Of a DNA stretch of 64,000 nucleotides, positions 51,534 through 60,356 are shown one piece after another. Both the position numbers and the translations under genes were made by a program. Within the stretch, counting starts at the first letter, position 1, and each line of letters opens with the position of its first letter. The DNA is from Hydrogenobaculum sp. 3684 (lineage in GTDB: Bacteria > Aquificota > Aquificia > Aquificales > Aquificaceae), in contig NC_015557.1 of the NCBI RefSeq assembly GCF_000213785.1, positions 558,001 to 622,000 on the forward strand. Direction: 5' to 3'. The notes beneath the pieces were generated by a model. That model did not search any database and was not told where the DNA came from. It worked only from the letters and a program-made list of their open reading frames with translations.

Positions 51534-52427
51534 TTACCCACCGCCGTATTCTGATTGTTCGATTTCCATCATGAAATCTTCTACATAATGAGTAATTTGA
51601 TCAAAAAGCTCTTGGTCTGGAAGGTCAAAATAATGATCAAAAAGTTCTATCCTTCTCTCATGACATTTGTTATCTTCTAAGCAAAATTTTATTAAAACCA
51701 ATGGCCTTTTACAATCGGGGCAGCAATCGTTCCCAGGCATACAAAGTTCTACTATCGTTTCTACCTGATCAAAGCTGCTATTCAAAAACTCCTCTAACCT
51801 CTTAATCTTATCCAAATGCTCTTTCCATTTTTCCATACCTAATATTTTAGCATACCTGATCTTGTTGTATATATTTTTTACCTGTTTCATAGTAAACTCT
51901 TTGCCATCTGTATTGTCTATCACAAAATCTGCGTATTTTATTTTTTCTTCTATTGGCATTTGTCTTGATAATCTTTTTTCTATCTGCTCCTCTGTATAGC
52001 CTTTTTTAATAAGCCTTTTTTTTGAAGTCTCCTTGTCAGCATAAACCACTATTACAATATCGTAATCTTTATAAGTACCATTTTCTACAACAAGAGAAGC
52101 CTCTAATGCAAACATATCACAATCTAAATTTTTCATTAAATTATCTAGATATTCGTAAAGGGCTTTGTGAACTATTTTCTCTAAAGACAAGAGCTTTTGT
52201 TTATCGTTAAAAACAATATCTGCAACTTTTTTCCTGTCTATATTTCCATTTTTCAATATATCTTCTCCCAGAAGCTTCACGACATCACGCTTTAACTTTT
52301 CATCGTTTTCGTAAAGCTCGTGGATTATAGCATCTGCATCGTAAACACAAACTCCCAAGTCCTTAAATAAAGACGATACAAAAGATTTGCCTACACCGAA
52401 ATTTCCAGTAATAGCTATTTTTATCAC
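51534..52427 (-). CDS. coaE: Dephospho-CoA kinase fused to a cysteine-rich C-terminal domain
   Basis: CoaE phosphorylates dephospho-CoA in the last step of CoA synthesis. Residues 1-195 are a normal CoaE: P-loop [24 protein letters not shown] and the [21 protein letters not shown] lid. The protein continues in frame for another 100 residues starting at [12 protein letters not shown]. This part includes a cysteine cluster [11 protein letters not shown] with later Cys residues and an acidic, Met-rich end. I do not recognise this second domain. A separate gene starting at that internal Met is possible, but there is no stop between the parts. It overlaps typA by 4 bases. Confidence 0.85.
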   Translation of the reverse strand: MIKIAITGNFGVGKSFVSSLFKDLGVCVYDADAIIHELYENDEKLKRDVVKLLGEDILKNGNIDRKKVADIVFNDKQKLLSLEKIVHKALYEYLDNLMKNLDCDMFALEASLVVENGTYKDYDIVIVVYADKETSKKRLIKKGYTEEQIEKRLSRQMPIEEKIKYADFVIDNTDGKEFTMKQVKNIYNKIRYAKILGMEKWKEHLDKIKRLEEFLNSSFDQVETIVELCMPGNDCCPDCKRPLVLIKFCLEDNKCHERRIELFDHYFDLPDQELFDQITHYVEDFMMEIEQSEYGGG

Positions 52428-54208
52428 TTTTTCTTCTTTCTTATCCTTATGGCATCTGGTGTAACTTCTATAAGCTCATCTTGAGTGATCCACTCCATCG
52501 CTTGTTCAAAGTTCATTTTTCTGGGAGGGGTAAGTCTTACATACTCTTCTGCCGCAGCGGCTCTGTTGTTGGTTAATTTTTTTTCTTTAGTTATATTTAC
52601 ATAAAGATCGTTGTCTTTGTTGTGCTCTCCTATCACCATACCTTCGTAAACTTCTGTACCTGGTTCTATGAAAAATATACCCCTATCTTCAAGTCCAAGC
52701 AAAGCGTAAGGAGTAGCCACACCTTTTCTATCTGCTACTATTGCCCCGTTTATACGGCTTTTAATTTCACCCTGCCAAGGTTCATAGCCTTCTAAAACCG
52801 TATTTATGAGACCTTCCCCTCTTGTATCTGTCTTAAACTCTGATCTATACCCTATTAAACCTCTGGAAGGTACAATAAATTCCAACCTTACTCTGCCAAA
52901 ACCATGGTTTATCATATTCACCATACGCCCTTTCCTAGAACCAAGCTTTTGAGATACTATTCCTATATGTTCTTCCGGTATGTCTAAAATAACCTTTTCT
53001 ATAGGTTCTAATTTTTTACCGTTTTCTTCTATAGTCACCACATCTGGTTTTGACACTTGGAATTCGTAGCCTTCCCTTCTCATAGTTTCTACTAAAATAG
53101 CCATTTGAAGCTCGCCTCTTCCCATAACCAAAAAAGAATCTGTAGAATCTGTATCTTTTACCTTTATAGCCACATTCATCAAAGTTTCTTTATAAAGCCT
53201 ATCTCTTAGATGCCTTGAAGTCACATATTTCCCAGATCTTCCAGCAAAAGGAGAATCGTTAACAGAAAATGTCATGAATATAGTAGGTTCTTCAACTTTT
53301 ATAGAAGGTAATGGCGCAGGATTTTCCACGTCTGAAATAGTTTGACCTATGTTGATATCATCAAAACCAGCTACAGCCACTATATCACCAGCAAATGCTT
53401 CTTTTGTTTCCACTCTTTTTAGTCCTTCTATTGTGTATATGGCTTTTATGAAACCAGTTTTAACAACACCCTCTTCTGGTGAGACTATGGATACTTGTTG
53501 ATTTTGCCTTAATGAGCCATTTTGTATACGCCCTATGGCCAATCTTCCTAAAAAATTATCGTAATCTAAAGATGCTACTAAAAGCTGTAAAACTTGATTC
53601 TCATCGTATTTTGGAGCTGGAATAGTATTTATAATGGCTTCAAACAAAGGTTCTAAAGAAGATGATTCTTCTTCTAAAGAAAGCTTAGCTATACCTTTTT
53701 TGGCTATGGCGTATAAAACTGGAAAATCCAGTTGGTCTTCTGTAGCATCAAGGTCTATAAAAAGGTCGTATATTTCGTTTAAAACCTCTTGCGGTCTTGC
53801 ATCTTGCCTGTCTATTTTATTTATTACCACTATAGGCACAAGCTTTGCTTCAAGAGCTTTTCTCAACACAAACCTAGTTTGAGGAAGAGGTCCTTCGGCA
53901 GCATCCACAAGAAGTATTACCCCATCTACCATATTTAGAACGCGCTCCACTTCACCACCAAAATCAGCGTGTCCAGGAGTATCCACTATGTTTATCTTTA
54001 TGCCTTTATAGTTCACAGAGGTGTTTTTTGCTAAAATCGTAATACCTCTTTCTCTCTCAAGCGCATTGCTATCTAAAATACGCTCTTGTACCTCCTCATT
54101 TTGTCTAAAAGTACCACTTTGTTTTAGAAGTGCATCCACCAATGTGGTTTTACCATGGTCTACGTGAGCAATAATTGCTATATTCCTAATATCTTCTCTA
54201 ATCTTCAT
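52424..54208 (-). CDS. typA: Ribosome-associated translational GTPase TypA/BipA
   Basis: TypA is an EF-G-like GTPase involved in 50S assembly and stress growth. The 594-residue protein has the G1 motif [15 protein letters not shown] (near residue 15), the switch motif [37 protein letters not shown] and, after two beta-barrel domains, the TypA-specific C-terminus with [18 protein letters not shown] and [19 protein letters not shown]. Length is normal. It starts 10 bases after rho ends and overlaps coaE. Confidence 0.95.
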   Translation of the reverse strand: MKIREDIRNIAIIAHVDHGKTTLVDALLKQSGTFRQNEEVQERILDSNALERERGITILAKNTSVNYKGIKINIVDTPGHADFGGEVERVLNMVDGVILLVDAAEGPLPQTRFVLRKALEAKLVPIVVINKIDRQDARPQEVLNEIYDLFIDLDATEDQLDFPVLYAIAKKGIAKLSLEEESSSLEPLFEAIINTIPAPKYDENQVLQLLVASLDYDNFLGRLAIGRIQNGSLRQNQQVSIVSPEEGVVKTGFIKAIYTIEGLKRVETKEAFAGDIVAVAGFDDINIGQTISDVENPAPLPSIKVEEPTIFMTFSVNDSPFAGRSGKYVTSRHLRDRLYKETLMNVAIKVKDTDSTDSFLVMGRGELQMAILVETMRREGYEFQVSKPDVVTIEENGKKLEPIEKVILDIPEEHIGIVSQKLGSRKGRMVNMINHGFGRVRLEFIVPSRGLIGYRSEFKTDTRGEGLINTVLEGYEPWQGEIKSRINGAIVADRKGVATPYALLGLEDRGIFFIEPGTEVYEGMVIGEHNKDNDLYVNITKEKKLTNNRAAAAEEYVRLTPPRKMNFEQAMEWITQDELIEVTPDAIRIRKKKK

Positions 54209-54218
54209 CTATCATCCT

Positions 54219-55538
54219 TTAAGCGTTCATCGCTTTCAAAAACTCTTGATTCGTTTTAAACTTTTTGAGCTTATCAAGTAAAAACTCCATCGCTTCTACA
54301 TCATCCATAGAAGAGAAAAATTTCCTAAGAACCCATATACGCTGCAACTCCCAATCTGACAAAAGTAGCTCCTCTTTTCTGGTACCGGATTTACTTATGT
54401 TTATAGCTGGGAATATACGTTTCTCTGTTAGCCTTCTATCAAGGTGTACTTCCATATTACCAGTGCCTTTAAACTCTTCATATATAACATCGTCCATACG
54501 AGAACCAGTTTCTATTAGCGCTGTAGCTATGATGGTTAGACTTCCGCCATCTTCTATATTTCTAGCGGCTCCAAAGAATTTCTTGGGTCTTTGTAAAGCT
54601 GTAGCTTCTATACCACCTGAAAGCACCCTACCTGTTGGTGGTGTTACAGCATTAGAAGCTCTTGCAAACCTTGTCATAGAATCAAGAAGTATTACCACGT
54701 CATTTCCAAGCTCCACGAGTCTTTTGGCTTTTTCTATAACAAGCTCAGCTACTTGCATATGTCTTTCTGGTGGTTCATCAAAGGTAGAAGCTATAACCTC
54801 TGGTTCATGATCGGCATTGTCTGCATTTGACATCACTATACGCCTCATCTCAGTAACTTCTTCCGGTCTTTCATCTATTAACAAAATAATTAAGTATACT
54901 TCTGGATGATTGGTAAGGATAGCCTTTGACAGGCGTTGAAGAATGACAGTTTTACCAGCTTTTGGCGGTGCTACAATAAGCCCCCTTTGACCTTTACCAA
55001 TAGGGCTAACCAAACTAAGTACCCTTGTAGCATAGTCCGATGGATCGTATTCTATATTAAGGCGCTCCGTAGGATGGTACGGCACCAGCTTATCAAAAGA
55101 TGGCCTACTCCTTAGTTCCAACGAACCTATAGGCAATCCGTTTACTGATTCTATCTTTATAAGAGCGTAATATTTTTCGTTGTCCTTTGGGGGTCTTGAA
55201 AAACCTATTATGGTATCACCGGTCCTTAAATAGAGTTTTTTTATCTGAGACGGAGATACGTATATATCGTCTGGATTGGGCATATAGTTGTTGTTTGGAC
55301 TTCTTAAAAACCCATACCCGTCTTGCAAAACTTCTAGTACTCCTCTTACAAACCTTAGACCCTTTGTTTTACCGTAAGCTTCAAGAATATTTTCTATAAG
55401 CTCTTCTTTTCTTATACCAGTGATCCTTTTTAAATCAAACTCTTTACCGAGTTTTTGTAACTCGGACATTGTCATTTTTTTAAGTTCCTCTAGCGATAGC
55501 TCTTTGTTGGTTTCTTTAGTCGTAATGTCTTGTTCCAT
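54219..55538 (-). CDS. rho: Transcription termination factor Rho
   Basis: Rho is the hexameric RNA helicase that ends untranslated transcripts. The 439-residue protein has an N-terminal Rho-N helix ([20 protein letters not shown]), an RNA-binding cold-shock fold with GYGFLRSP (RNP1-like), Walker [28 protein letters not shown] and [12 protein letters not shown]. The R-loop region [23 protein letters not shown] follows. I chose ATG 55538, preceded by AGGTGGGATTG; a GTG 12 bases further upstream would overlap that ribosome binding site. A hairpin lies just upstream. Confidence 0.95.
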   Translation of the reverse strand: MEQDITTKETNKELSLEELKKMTMSELQKLGKEFDLKRITGIRKEELIENILEAYGKTKGLRFVRGVLEVLQDGYGFLRSPNNNYMPNPDDIYVSPSQIKKLYLRTGDTIIGFSRPPKDNEKYYALIKIESVNGLPIGSLELRSRPSFDKLVPYHPTERLNIEYDPSDYATRVLSLVSPIGKGQRGLIVAPPKAGKTVILQRLSKAILTNHPEVYLIILLIDERPEEVTEMRRIVMSNADNADHEPEVIASTFDEPPERHMQVAELVIEKAKRLVELGNDVVILLDSMTRFARASNAVTPPTGRVLSGGIEATALQRPKKFFGAARNIEDGGSLTIIATALIETGSRMDDVIYEEFKGTGNMEVHLDRRLTEKRIFPAINISKSGTRKEELLLSDWELQRIWVLRKFFSSMDDVEAMEFLLDKLKKFKTNQEFLKAMNA

Positions 55539-55574
55539 AGTCAATCCCACCTAATTAAACGCTGGTATTTGTAT

Positions 55575-55612
55575 AGCGGGTTTATGGCCATCCAGCTCCC
55601 GCTTATGGCCTA
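55575..55612 (-). promoter_or_regulatory. Hairpin between mnmE and rho
   Basis: On the minus strand GCGGG (55602-55606 region) and CCCGC enclose GGCCATAA-type sequence, and GGCCATAA itself occurs twice. No T-run follows, so it is not a standard terminator. rho genes are often autoregulated in their leader, so it may be a leader structure. This is only positional. Confidence 0.3.
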
Positions 55613-55620
55613 TTGAAATA

Positions 55621-56937
55621 TCATTTTCCAATACAAAATGTAGAAAATATCTCATCCAAAACGTTTTCATCTGTAATAAGTCCAAGAATTTCCTCAAGAT
55701 AATCTAGAGCCTCCCTTATATAAAGCATCATAACTTCCGTTTTATCTTGCAAAACAGCTTCTTTTAAAGAGCCTAAAGCTTTAGCTACCAAAAACTTATT
55801 CCTTTTTGAAACATAAATACCATCTTCAGCTAAATCCAACATATGTAAAACTTTATTTTTCAAGTGTTCAACATTTTCTTGGTTTCTTATAGAAATAATT
55901 ATAGCATTATCTTTGAAAAAATCAAGGGTTTTGCTATTTATCCCCAAATCGCTTTTGTTTAAAACAACCAAAGTATTTAGGTTTTTAACAATATCATAAA
56001 TAAAGTAATCTTCTTCCTCGAGCTCTTTAGAACCATCCACCATAAAGAGCACAACATGGGCTTCTTTCATGTGTTCAATCGCTATATTTATGCCTTCTTT
56101 TTCTATTGGATCATCGGTTTTCCTAATACCGGCAGTATCAACAAGTTTAACAGGAAAACCGTTTATTTCCAACCTATCTTCTATATAATCCCTTGTAGTC
56201 CCAGGTATATCAGACACTATAGCCCTTCTTTTTTGTAAAAGCGTATTAAACAACGAAGACTTACCAACATTTGGCTTGCCAACTATAGCTATTTTTATTC
56301 CATCGTATAAGTAAGACTGTTCTTTTAGCTTTTTATGAAACTCTTCCAACCTACAAATTAGATTATTGATTTCTTTTTTTGTTTCGTTTACATCAAGGGG
56401 TTCTATATCTTCATAACCAAACTCTATATCTGCTTCTATGTTAGCAATGATCCTTATAAACTCTTTTCTTAGTTCTTCAATGAAAGAAGAAAATCTACCT
56501 TTTAACATGTTTAAAGCGTTTTCTACGGCTTTTTCGGTATTGGCGTTTATTAAAAGCTCCACACTTGAAGCTTCATCCAATGTCATTTTACCATTTAAAA
56601 AGGCTCTTTTTGTAAACTCTCCAGGCGAAGCAAAGGAGCACCCGTAATCTACCAAAGCTTCTATAGCTTTTTCTACAATAATAGGATTTCCGTGGAAAAA
56701 AATTTCAAGCATATCCTCCCCGGTATAAGAGCGTGGGGCTTTATAGTATATAGCTACAACATCGTCAAGTTCTTTATCGTTTATATAAAAAGATGTACGA
56801 TAGGCATACCTTGGCTTTGGATTTTCAATATGCAAAAACCTATTGGCTACATCTATACAGTTTAATCCAGATAACCTCAATATGGAAATAGCCGATTTTA
56901 AAACAGGAGTTGCTGGGGCTACAATAGTATTATTCAT
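55621..56937 (-). CDS. mnmE: tRNA modification GTPase MnmE
   Basis: MnmE with MnmG adds the 5-aminomethyl or carboxymethylaminomethyl group to U34 of tRNAs. The 438-residue protein has the N-terminal tetrahydrofolate-binding domain (APATPVLKSAISILRLSG; SYTGEDMLEIFFHGNP; FASPGEFTKRAFLNGKMTLDEA). The inserted G domain has GKPNVGKSSLFN (near 220), DIPGTTRDYIED, DTAGIRKT and LNKSD. The C-terminus ends with the catalytic FCIGK. All critical motifs are intact. Two tRNA genes lie immediately upstream. Confidence 0.96.
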   Translation of the reverse strand: MNNTIVAPATPVLKSAISILRLSGLNCIDVANRFLHIENPKPRYAYRTSFYINDKELDDVVAIYYKAPRSYTGEDMLEIFFHGNPIIVEKAIEALVDYGCSFASPGEFTKRAFLNGKMTLDEASSVELLINANTEKAVENALNMLKGRFSSFIEELRKEFIRIIANIEADIEFGYEDIEPLDVNETKKEINNLICRLEEFHKKLKEQSYLYDGIKIAIVGKPNVGKSSLFNTLLQKRRAIVSDIPGTTRDYIEDRLEINGFPVKLVDTAGIRKTDDPIEKEGINIAIEHMKEAHVVLFMVDGSKELEEEDYFIYDIVKNLNTLVVLNKSDLGINSKTLDFFKDNAIIISIRNQENVEHLKNKVLHMLDLAEDGIYVSKRNKFLVAKALGSLKEAVLQDKTEVMMLYIREALDYLEEILGLITDENVLDEIFSTFCIGK

Positions 56938-56949
56938 AAAAACCTAAAG

Positions 56950-57023
56950 GGAGGATGACGGGGGTCGAACCCGCGACATAGGGATCCACAATCCCTCGCT
57001 CTGCCAGCTGAGCTACATCCTCC
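56950..57023 (-). tRNA. tRNA-His (anticodon GTG)
   Basis: The acceptor stem GAGGATG pairs with CATCCTC. An additional encoded G at the 5' end (57023) faces a C discriminator (56950), the G-1:C73 pair that identifies tRNA-His. The anticodon stem AGGGA/TCCCT holds TTGTGGA. The T-arm is GCGGG/CCCGT with TTCGACC. CCA is not encoded. It is 18 bases from tRNA-Gln and likely cotranscribed with it. Confidence 0.95.
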
Positions 57024-57040
57024 TAAGAAAGTTTGTAAAA

Positions 57041-57113
57041 CTGGGGTGCCTGGATTCGAACCAGGAACCCTCGGATCCAAAATCCGATGCTCTGCCAGTT
57101 GAGCTACACCCCA
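57041..57113 (-). tRNA. tRNA-Gln (anticodon TTG)
   Basis: The acceptor stem TGGGGTG pairs with CACCCCA, with a G discriminator. D-arm GCTC/GAGC, anticodon stem TCGGA/TCCGA enclosing TTTTGGA (anticodon TTG), and T-arm CCTGG/CCAGG with TTCGAAT. A weak U1-A72 pair is typical for tRNA-Gln. CCA is not encoded. If the organism lacks GlnRS, it would be charged by GltX and amidated, but this cannot be judged from the window. Confidence 0.95.
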
Positions 57114-57156
57114 TGAGAATATTTATTATAGCAAAATTCATTTGAAAAATCAAGGA

Positions 57157-57501
57157 TTATCTAAAATTAAAAGAAGAACCACATTTACAAGATTGCTTTA
57201 TGTTTGGGTTGTTGAAGATAAAGTTGTTGGTTTTCATAAGATTTTCTATATAGTCTAGCTCTGTACCCTTTAGATAATCGTAAGAGTACTTGTCTATGGC
57301 AAGCTTAAAATCACCGTAATCTATTACTATATCGCTGTCTTTTACAGCGTTATCAAATTCGGTATAATATTTATACCCTGCACATCCTTCTTCTATAAGA
57401 CTTACCCTAAAAACTGGGTTTGTAAGTTGTTTTTTAGCGGCCAGCTTTTTAATGGCCTTTATAGCTCTATCTGTCAATGTAAACTCTACCATAGTTTCCA
57501 T
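57157..57501 (-). CDS. IscA/ErpA/SufA-type iron-sulfur cluster carrier
   Basis: A-type carriers hand clusters to apo-proteins. The 114-residue protein has the A-type fold with the first cysteine in EEGCAGYKYY (family (G/E)-G-C-(S/A)-G-(Y/F)-x-Y) near residue 41, and the C-terminal pair in SCKCGSSFNF (family C-x-C-G-x-S-F), so all three cluster ligands are present. GGAGGTAATATT precedes the ATG at 57501. Whether IscA, SufA or ErpA cannot be told. It follows the tRNA genes' upstream side and appears to be a single transcription unit. Confidence 0.88.
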   Translation of the reverse strand: METMVEFTLTDRAIKAIKKLAAKKQLTNPVFRVSLIEEGCAGYKYYTEFDNAVKDSDIVIDYGDFKLAIDKYSYDYLKGTELDYIENLMKTNNFIFNNPNIKQSCKCGSSFNFR

Positions 57502-57611
57502 AATATTACCTCCTTCAAGGTGTTTATTCTAATATACTTATAAATCTAATTTTTTCTATATAAAATCTTAATACTATAAAATAAACATTAAATTACTAAT
57601 ATGATTATATA

Positions 57612-58439
57612 TCATAATATAACTCTTTCAAGAGTTTTTGGGTCTATAAAATAATTTTCTTTTATTTTAAATACCTTATGTTCTTTACCTGTATCTTCTG
57701 TTATAACATCGTAAGAGGTAAGCTCTATCTCTATTTTTTTAGAAAGATCCCATATATATTCTGGCAATACCGATATCTCAATGTGTCCAAATCTATCTTT
57801 AAGCACATCTATGAAAGCGTTGATGATGCTATCTTTGGATAGGTTTAATCCCTCCTTTCTTAACGTGGTGATGTTTTTCTCCAAAAGCTCTTTAAAAGAT
57901 TTTTTATCTTTTACATAGGATATTATATTTGCCATCATATCAAAATCAAAATCCATAAGTATGTTTCCTACAAACACAAGCATATTTTCAATATCCCCAG
58001 CCCCTTGACCGGATATTTTTTTATCGTTTAGGGTTATATCTGCTATAGGTTTGTAGAAAGCGTTTATACCCAAAGACTTGTAAACTTCTATTATGATATT
58101 TGAAAAATACTTGTAAACATTCTCCATTTTAAAAGGAATTGTTTTGTTGCTTTTAGAAAAAATAAATTGATAAAAAATTTGGCCTGGATGAAGAAGCACA
58201 GTCCCGCCACCGGTATATCTTCTTATAATTGGTATGTTGTTGGTTTTGCAGTAGTTAAAATCTAAAAAACGATTCGCGTTGTCAAAATATCCAAGGCTAA
58301 CACAAGTATCAGATGGTTCTGTTATAACAATACATTCTATCTGTTTTTTTGCCAATGCATGAAACAAAGCCACGGAGGTAGTAGCTTTTAAATACGGTAC
58401 TACAAATACTATCAAATATCTTTTACCATCCTTACCCAA
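57612..58439 (-). CDS. Lipoate-protein ligase A / octanoyltransferase LipM-like protein
   Basis: Members attach lipoate or octanoate to lysines of 2-oxoacid dehydrogenase and glycine-cleavage proteins. The 275-residue protein has the conserved IIRRYTGGGTVLLHPGQ motif (near residue 70) and DITLNDKKISGQGAG with the catalytic lysine (near 140). A C-terminal extension (EHKVFKIKENYFIDPKTLE) resembles the accessory region. LplA, LipM and LipL share these motifs, so the exact activity is open. Its start lies inside the end of the GNAT gene (28-base overlap). Confidence 0.82.
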   Translation of the reverse strand: MGKDGKRYLIVFVVPYLKATTSVALFHALAKKQIECIVITEPSDTCVSLGYFDNANRFLDFNYCKTNNIPIIRRYTGGGTVLLHPGQIFYQFIFSKSNKTIPFKMENVYKYFSNIIIEVYKSLGINAFYKPIADITLNDKKISGQGAGDIENMLVFVGNILMDFDFDMMANIISYVKDKKSFKELLEKNITTLRKEGLNLSKDSIINAFIDVLKDRFGHIEISVLPEYIWDLSKKIEIELTSYDVITEDTGKEHKVFKIKENYFIDPKTLERVIL

Positions 58440-58870
58440 AAGTTGTATTGGCCATCTTTTCTAAAACCAAATTTTTCATAGAACTTCATAGCTTTTTCGT
58501 TTTTGTCTCCTACCCAAAGCTCTATAAGGTCAAGATTTCTTTGCTTAAAATACTCTATAGCCTTTTCCATCAACATAGACCCTACGCCCTTACCAAAATA
58601 ATCTGGGTCTACAAATATTTCGTGTATTGCTCCCACTACCTTGTTGTATTTTTTACTATACCAATTGCCATCTATAGCCATAAAACCTACAATTTTATCA
58701 CCGTCTTTTACTACGAAAAGTCCAGCTACATCTCTTCTTAAAAGCCAGTTTATATAGACTTTTACATCTTCTTCGTGAGTATATGAATATTCTTCTAAAT
58801 TTTTGTAACTTTTAAGATATAGTTTTGCTACTTCGTCTATATATTTTATATCAAAAGGATGTATTTCCAT
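58412..58870 (-). CDS. GNAT-family N-acetyltransferase
   Basis: A 152-residue GCN5-related acetyltransferase. The acetyl-CoA-binding motif A is IHEIFVDPDYFGKGVGSMLMEKAIEYFK (R/Q-x-x-G-x-G/A form, near residues 87-114), with motif B LIELWVGDKNEKAMKFYEKFGFRKDGQ near the C-terminus. The fold is complete. The substrate is unknown; possibilities include proteins, amines or antibiotics. It lies between the AsnC-domain gene and the lipoate ligase gene in one minus-strand run. Confidence 0.9.
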   Translation of the reverse strand: MEIHPFDIKYIDEVAKLYLKSYKNLEEYSYTHEEDVKVYINWLLRRDVAGLFVVKDGDKIVGFMAIDGNWYSKKYNKVVGAIHEIFVDPDYFGKGVGSMLMEKAIEYFKQRNLDLIELWVGDKNEKAMKFYEKFGFRKDGQYNFWVRMVKDI

Positions 58871-58876
58871 TCAATG

Positions 58877-59179
58877 TTATATTCTAACTACCACACAGGT
58901 GATAGCTTCTTTCACTCCCTCTAACGTATGAATCTTTGTAATAACAAGCCTTCCAAGCTCATCCTGATTTTTTAGCTCTGCAAATACGATTATGTCGTAA
59001 GGGCCTGTTACTACGTCTGCCGTTCTTATACCGTCAAAAGTAGAAAGTGCTATCATAATAGAAGGTATCTCTTTTGGATCCGCTTTTATCATAATATAGG
59101 CTTTTATAGAGCTTTCCGACTCTAACTCCATCAATTCTGTAATGGATACTGGAAACGCCTTATCGTTCAATAAATCCAT
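58877..59179 (-). CDS. Stand-alone Lrp/AsnC ligand-binding (RAM) domain protein
   Basis: A 100-residue protein corresponding to only the C-terminal ligand-binding domain of Lrp/AsnC regulators: SIKAYIMIKADPKEIPSIMIALS with FDGIRTADVVTGPYDIIVFAELKN and a final strand AITCVVVRI. There is no helix-turn-helix. Such stand-alone domains can oligomerise with full-length Lrp proteins or sense amino acids. The start codon lies inside the end of hemA (20-base overlap). That coupling to hemA could hint at a role in heme-precursor supply, but this is only positional. Confidence 0.85.
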   Translation of the reverse strand: MDLLNDKAFPVSITELMELESESSIKAYIMIKADPKEIPSIMIALSTFDGIRTADVVTGPYDIIVFAELKNQDELGRLVITKIHTLEGVKEAITCVVVRI

Positions 59180-60356
59180 AATCTATCTCCTTTTCCTTAG
59201 ATTTTATACCTAAAAGCTCAAAAACTAAAGGTGTATACTCTTTGTTTTCCCTAATTAGTTTTATTGCTCTATACACTATTTTTTTACAATCTTTTGAACC
59301 ATTTTTAGTATAATCTAACATATTTATAATTATAGGCTCTAACTCAAGATTTTCAAGCCATTTATAAAATTTATCAGCTTCGTCTAGTATTATAAATTCA
59401 CCTTTTTTAGCTTCTTGAATCCTATTGGATAAGTTATTTTCTACTACTTCTTTTAAATCATCTACATTGTATAAAAAAACGCTGTCCAAATCAGCACAGG
59501 ATGGCTCTATGTTTCTTGGCACAGATATATCTATTAAAAATATAGGCTTATAATACCTTTTTTTCATAGCTTTTGATACAACATCTTTCGTAATAACGTA
59601 CCCTTGAGCACCGGTAGAAACTAAAACTACATCAAACTCGTATAAAAACCGTTCTATTTCATCGAATCTTATTACATTAGCTTTTATCCTCTCTGCCAAA
59701 CTTACCGCCCTTTCATAAGTCCTATTTGATATATATATACTAGCTCCAGAGCGTTGAAGGTATATAGCTGCAAGCTCCCCCATCTCTCCAGCACCTATCA
59801 AAAGCACCTTGTGGTTTTTAAGCTCACCAAAAATACGTTTTGCAAGCTCTACCGCAGCATAACTAACAGATACCGCACTTTTGCTTATGCCGGTCTCGTA
59901 TCTCACCCTTTTAGAGGCATGTAGAGCGTTTTGGCATAGCCTATTCATAACTTTGCCAGTGGTTCCTAAAGCTTTTGCCTTAAAAAACGCCTCTTTGAAC
60001 TGCGCTACTATTTGAGGCTCTCCTATAACCATAGAATCAAGACCAGAGGCAACTTTAAATATATGAGCCACCGCCTCTTTTCCAGCTTTTAAGAAAAAAT
60101 GAGAGTTGTCAAAATGCTGGTTTTTTATTTCGGCGTATCTTCTAAAAGCTTCAAAAACTTGTTTTTCATCAGAAGCGTAAGCGTAAAACTCAAGCCTGTT
60201 ACAAGTAGACAAAAGCATAAACTCTTTAACGTTGGTAGAAGCCTTTAATATATGTAAAATAGAATCTAGCTCTGAAGTGTTGCAACTTAATTTTTCCCTA
60301 AGTTCTACCGAAGCGGTCTTGTGGTTAAGCCCAATAGCGTATATATCACCTGCCAT
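59160..60356 (-). CDS. hemA: Glutamyl-tRNA reductase
   Basis: HemA reduces Glu-tRNA to glutamate semialdehyde, the first step of heme synthesis by the C5 route. The 398-residue protein has IYAIGLNHKTASVELREKL at the N-terminus, the catalytic cysteine in LLSTCNRLEFYA (Cys52), and GEPQIVAQFKEAF. The NADPH-binding GAGEMGELAA motif (near residue 192) and a C-terminal dimerisation helix are also present. It overlaps proS by 11 bases upstream and the AsnC-domain gene downstream. With gltX and hemD it represents tetrapyrrole synthesis here. Confidence 0.96.
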   Translation of the reverse strand: MAGDIYAIGLNHKTASVELREKLSCNTSELDSILHILKASTNVKEFMLLSTCNRLEFYAYASDEKQVFEAFRRYAEIKNQHFDNSHFFLKAGKEAVAHIFKVASGLDSMVIGEPQIVAQFKEAFFKAKALGTTGKVMNRLCQNALHASKRVRYETGISKSAVSVSYAAVELAKRIFGELKNHKVLLIGAGEMGELAAIYLQRSGASIYISNRTYERAVSLAERIKANVIRFDEIERFLYEFDVVLVSTGAQGYVITKDVVSKAMKKRYYKPIFLIDISVPRNIEPSCADLDSVFLYNVDDLKEVVENNLSNRIQEAKKGEFIILDEADKFYKWLENLELEPIIINMLDYTKNGSKDCKKIVYRAIKLIRENKEYTPLVFELLGIKSKEKEIDYGFIER

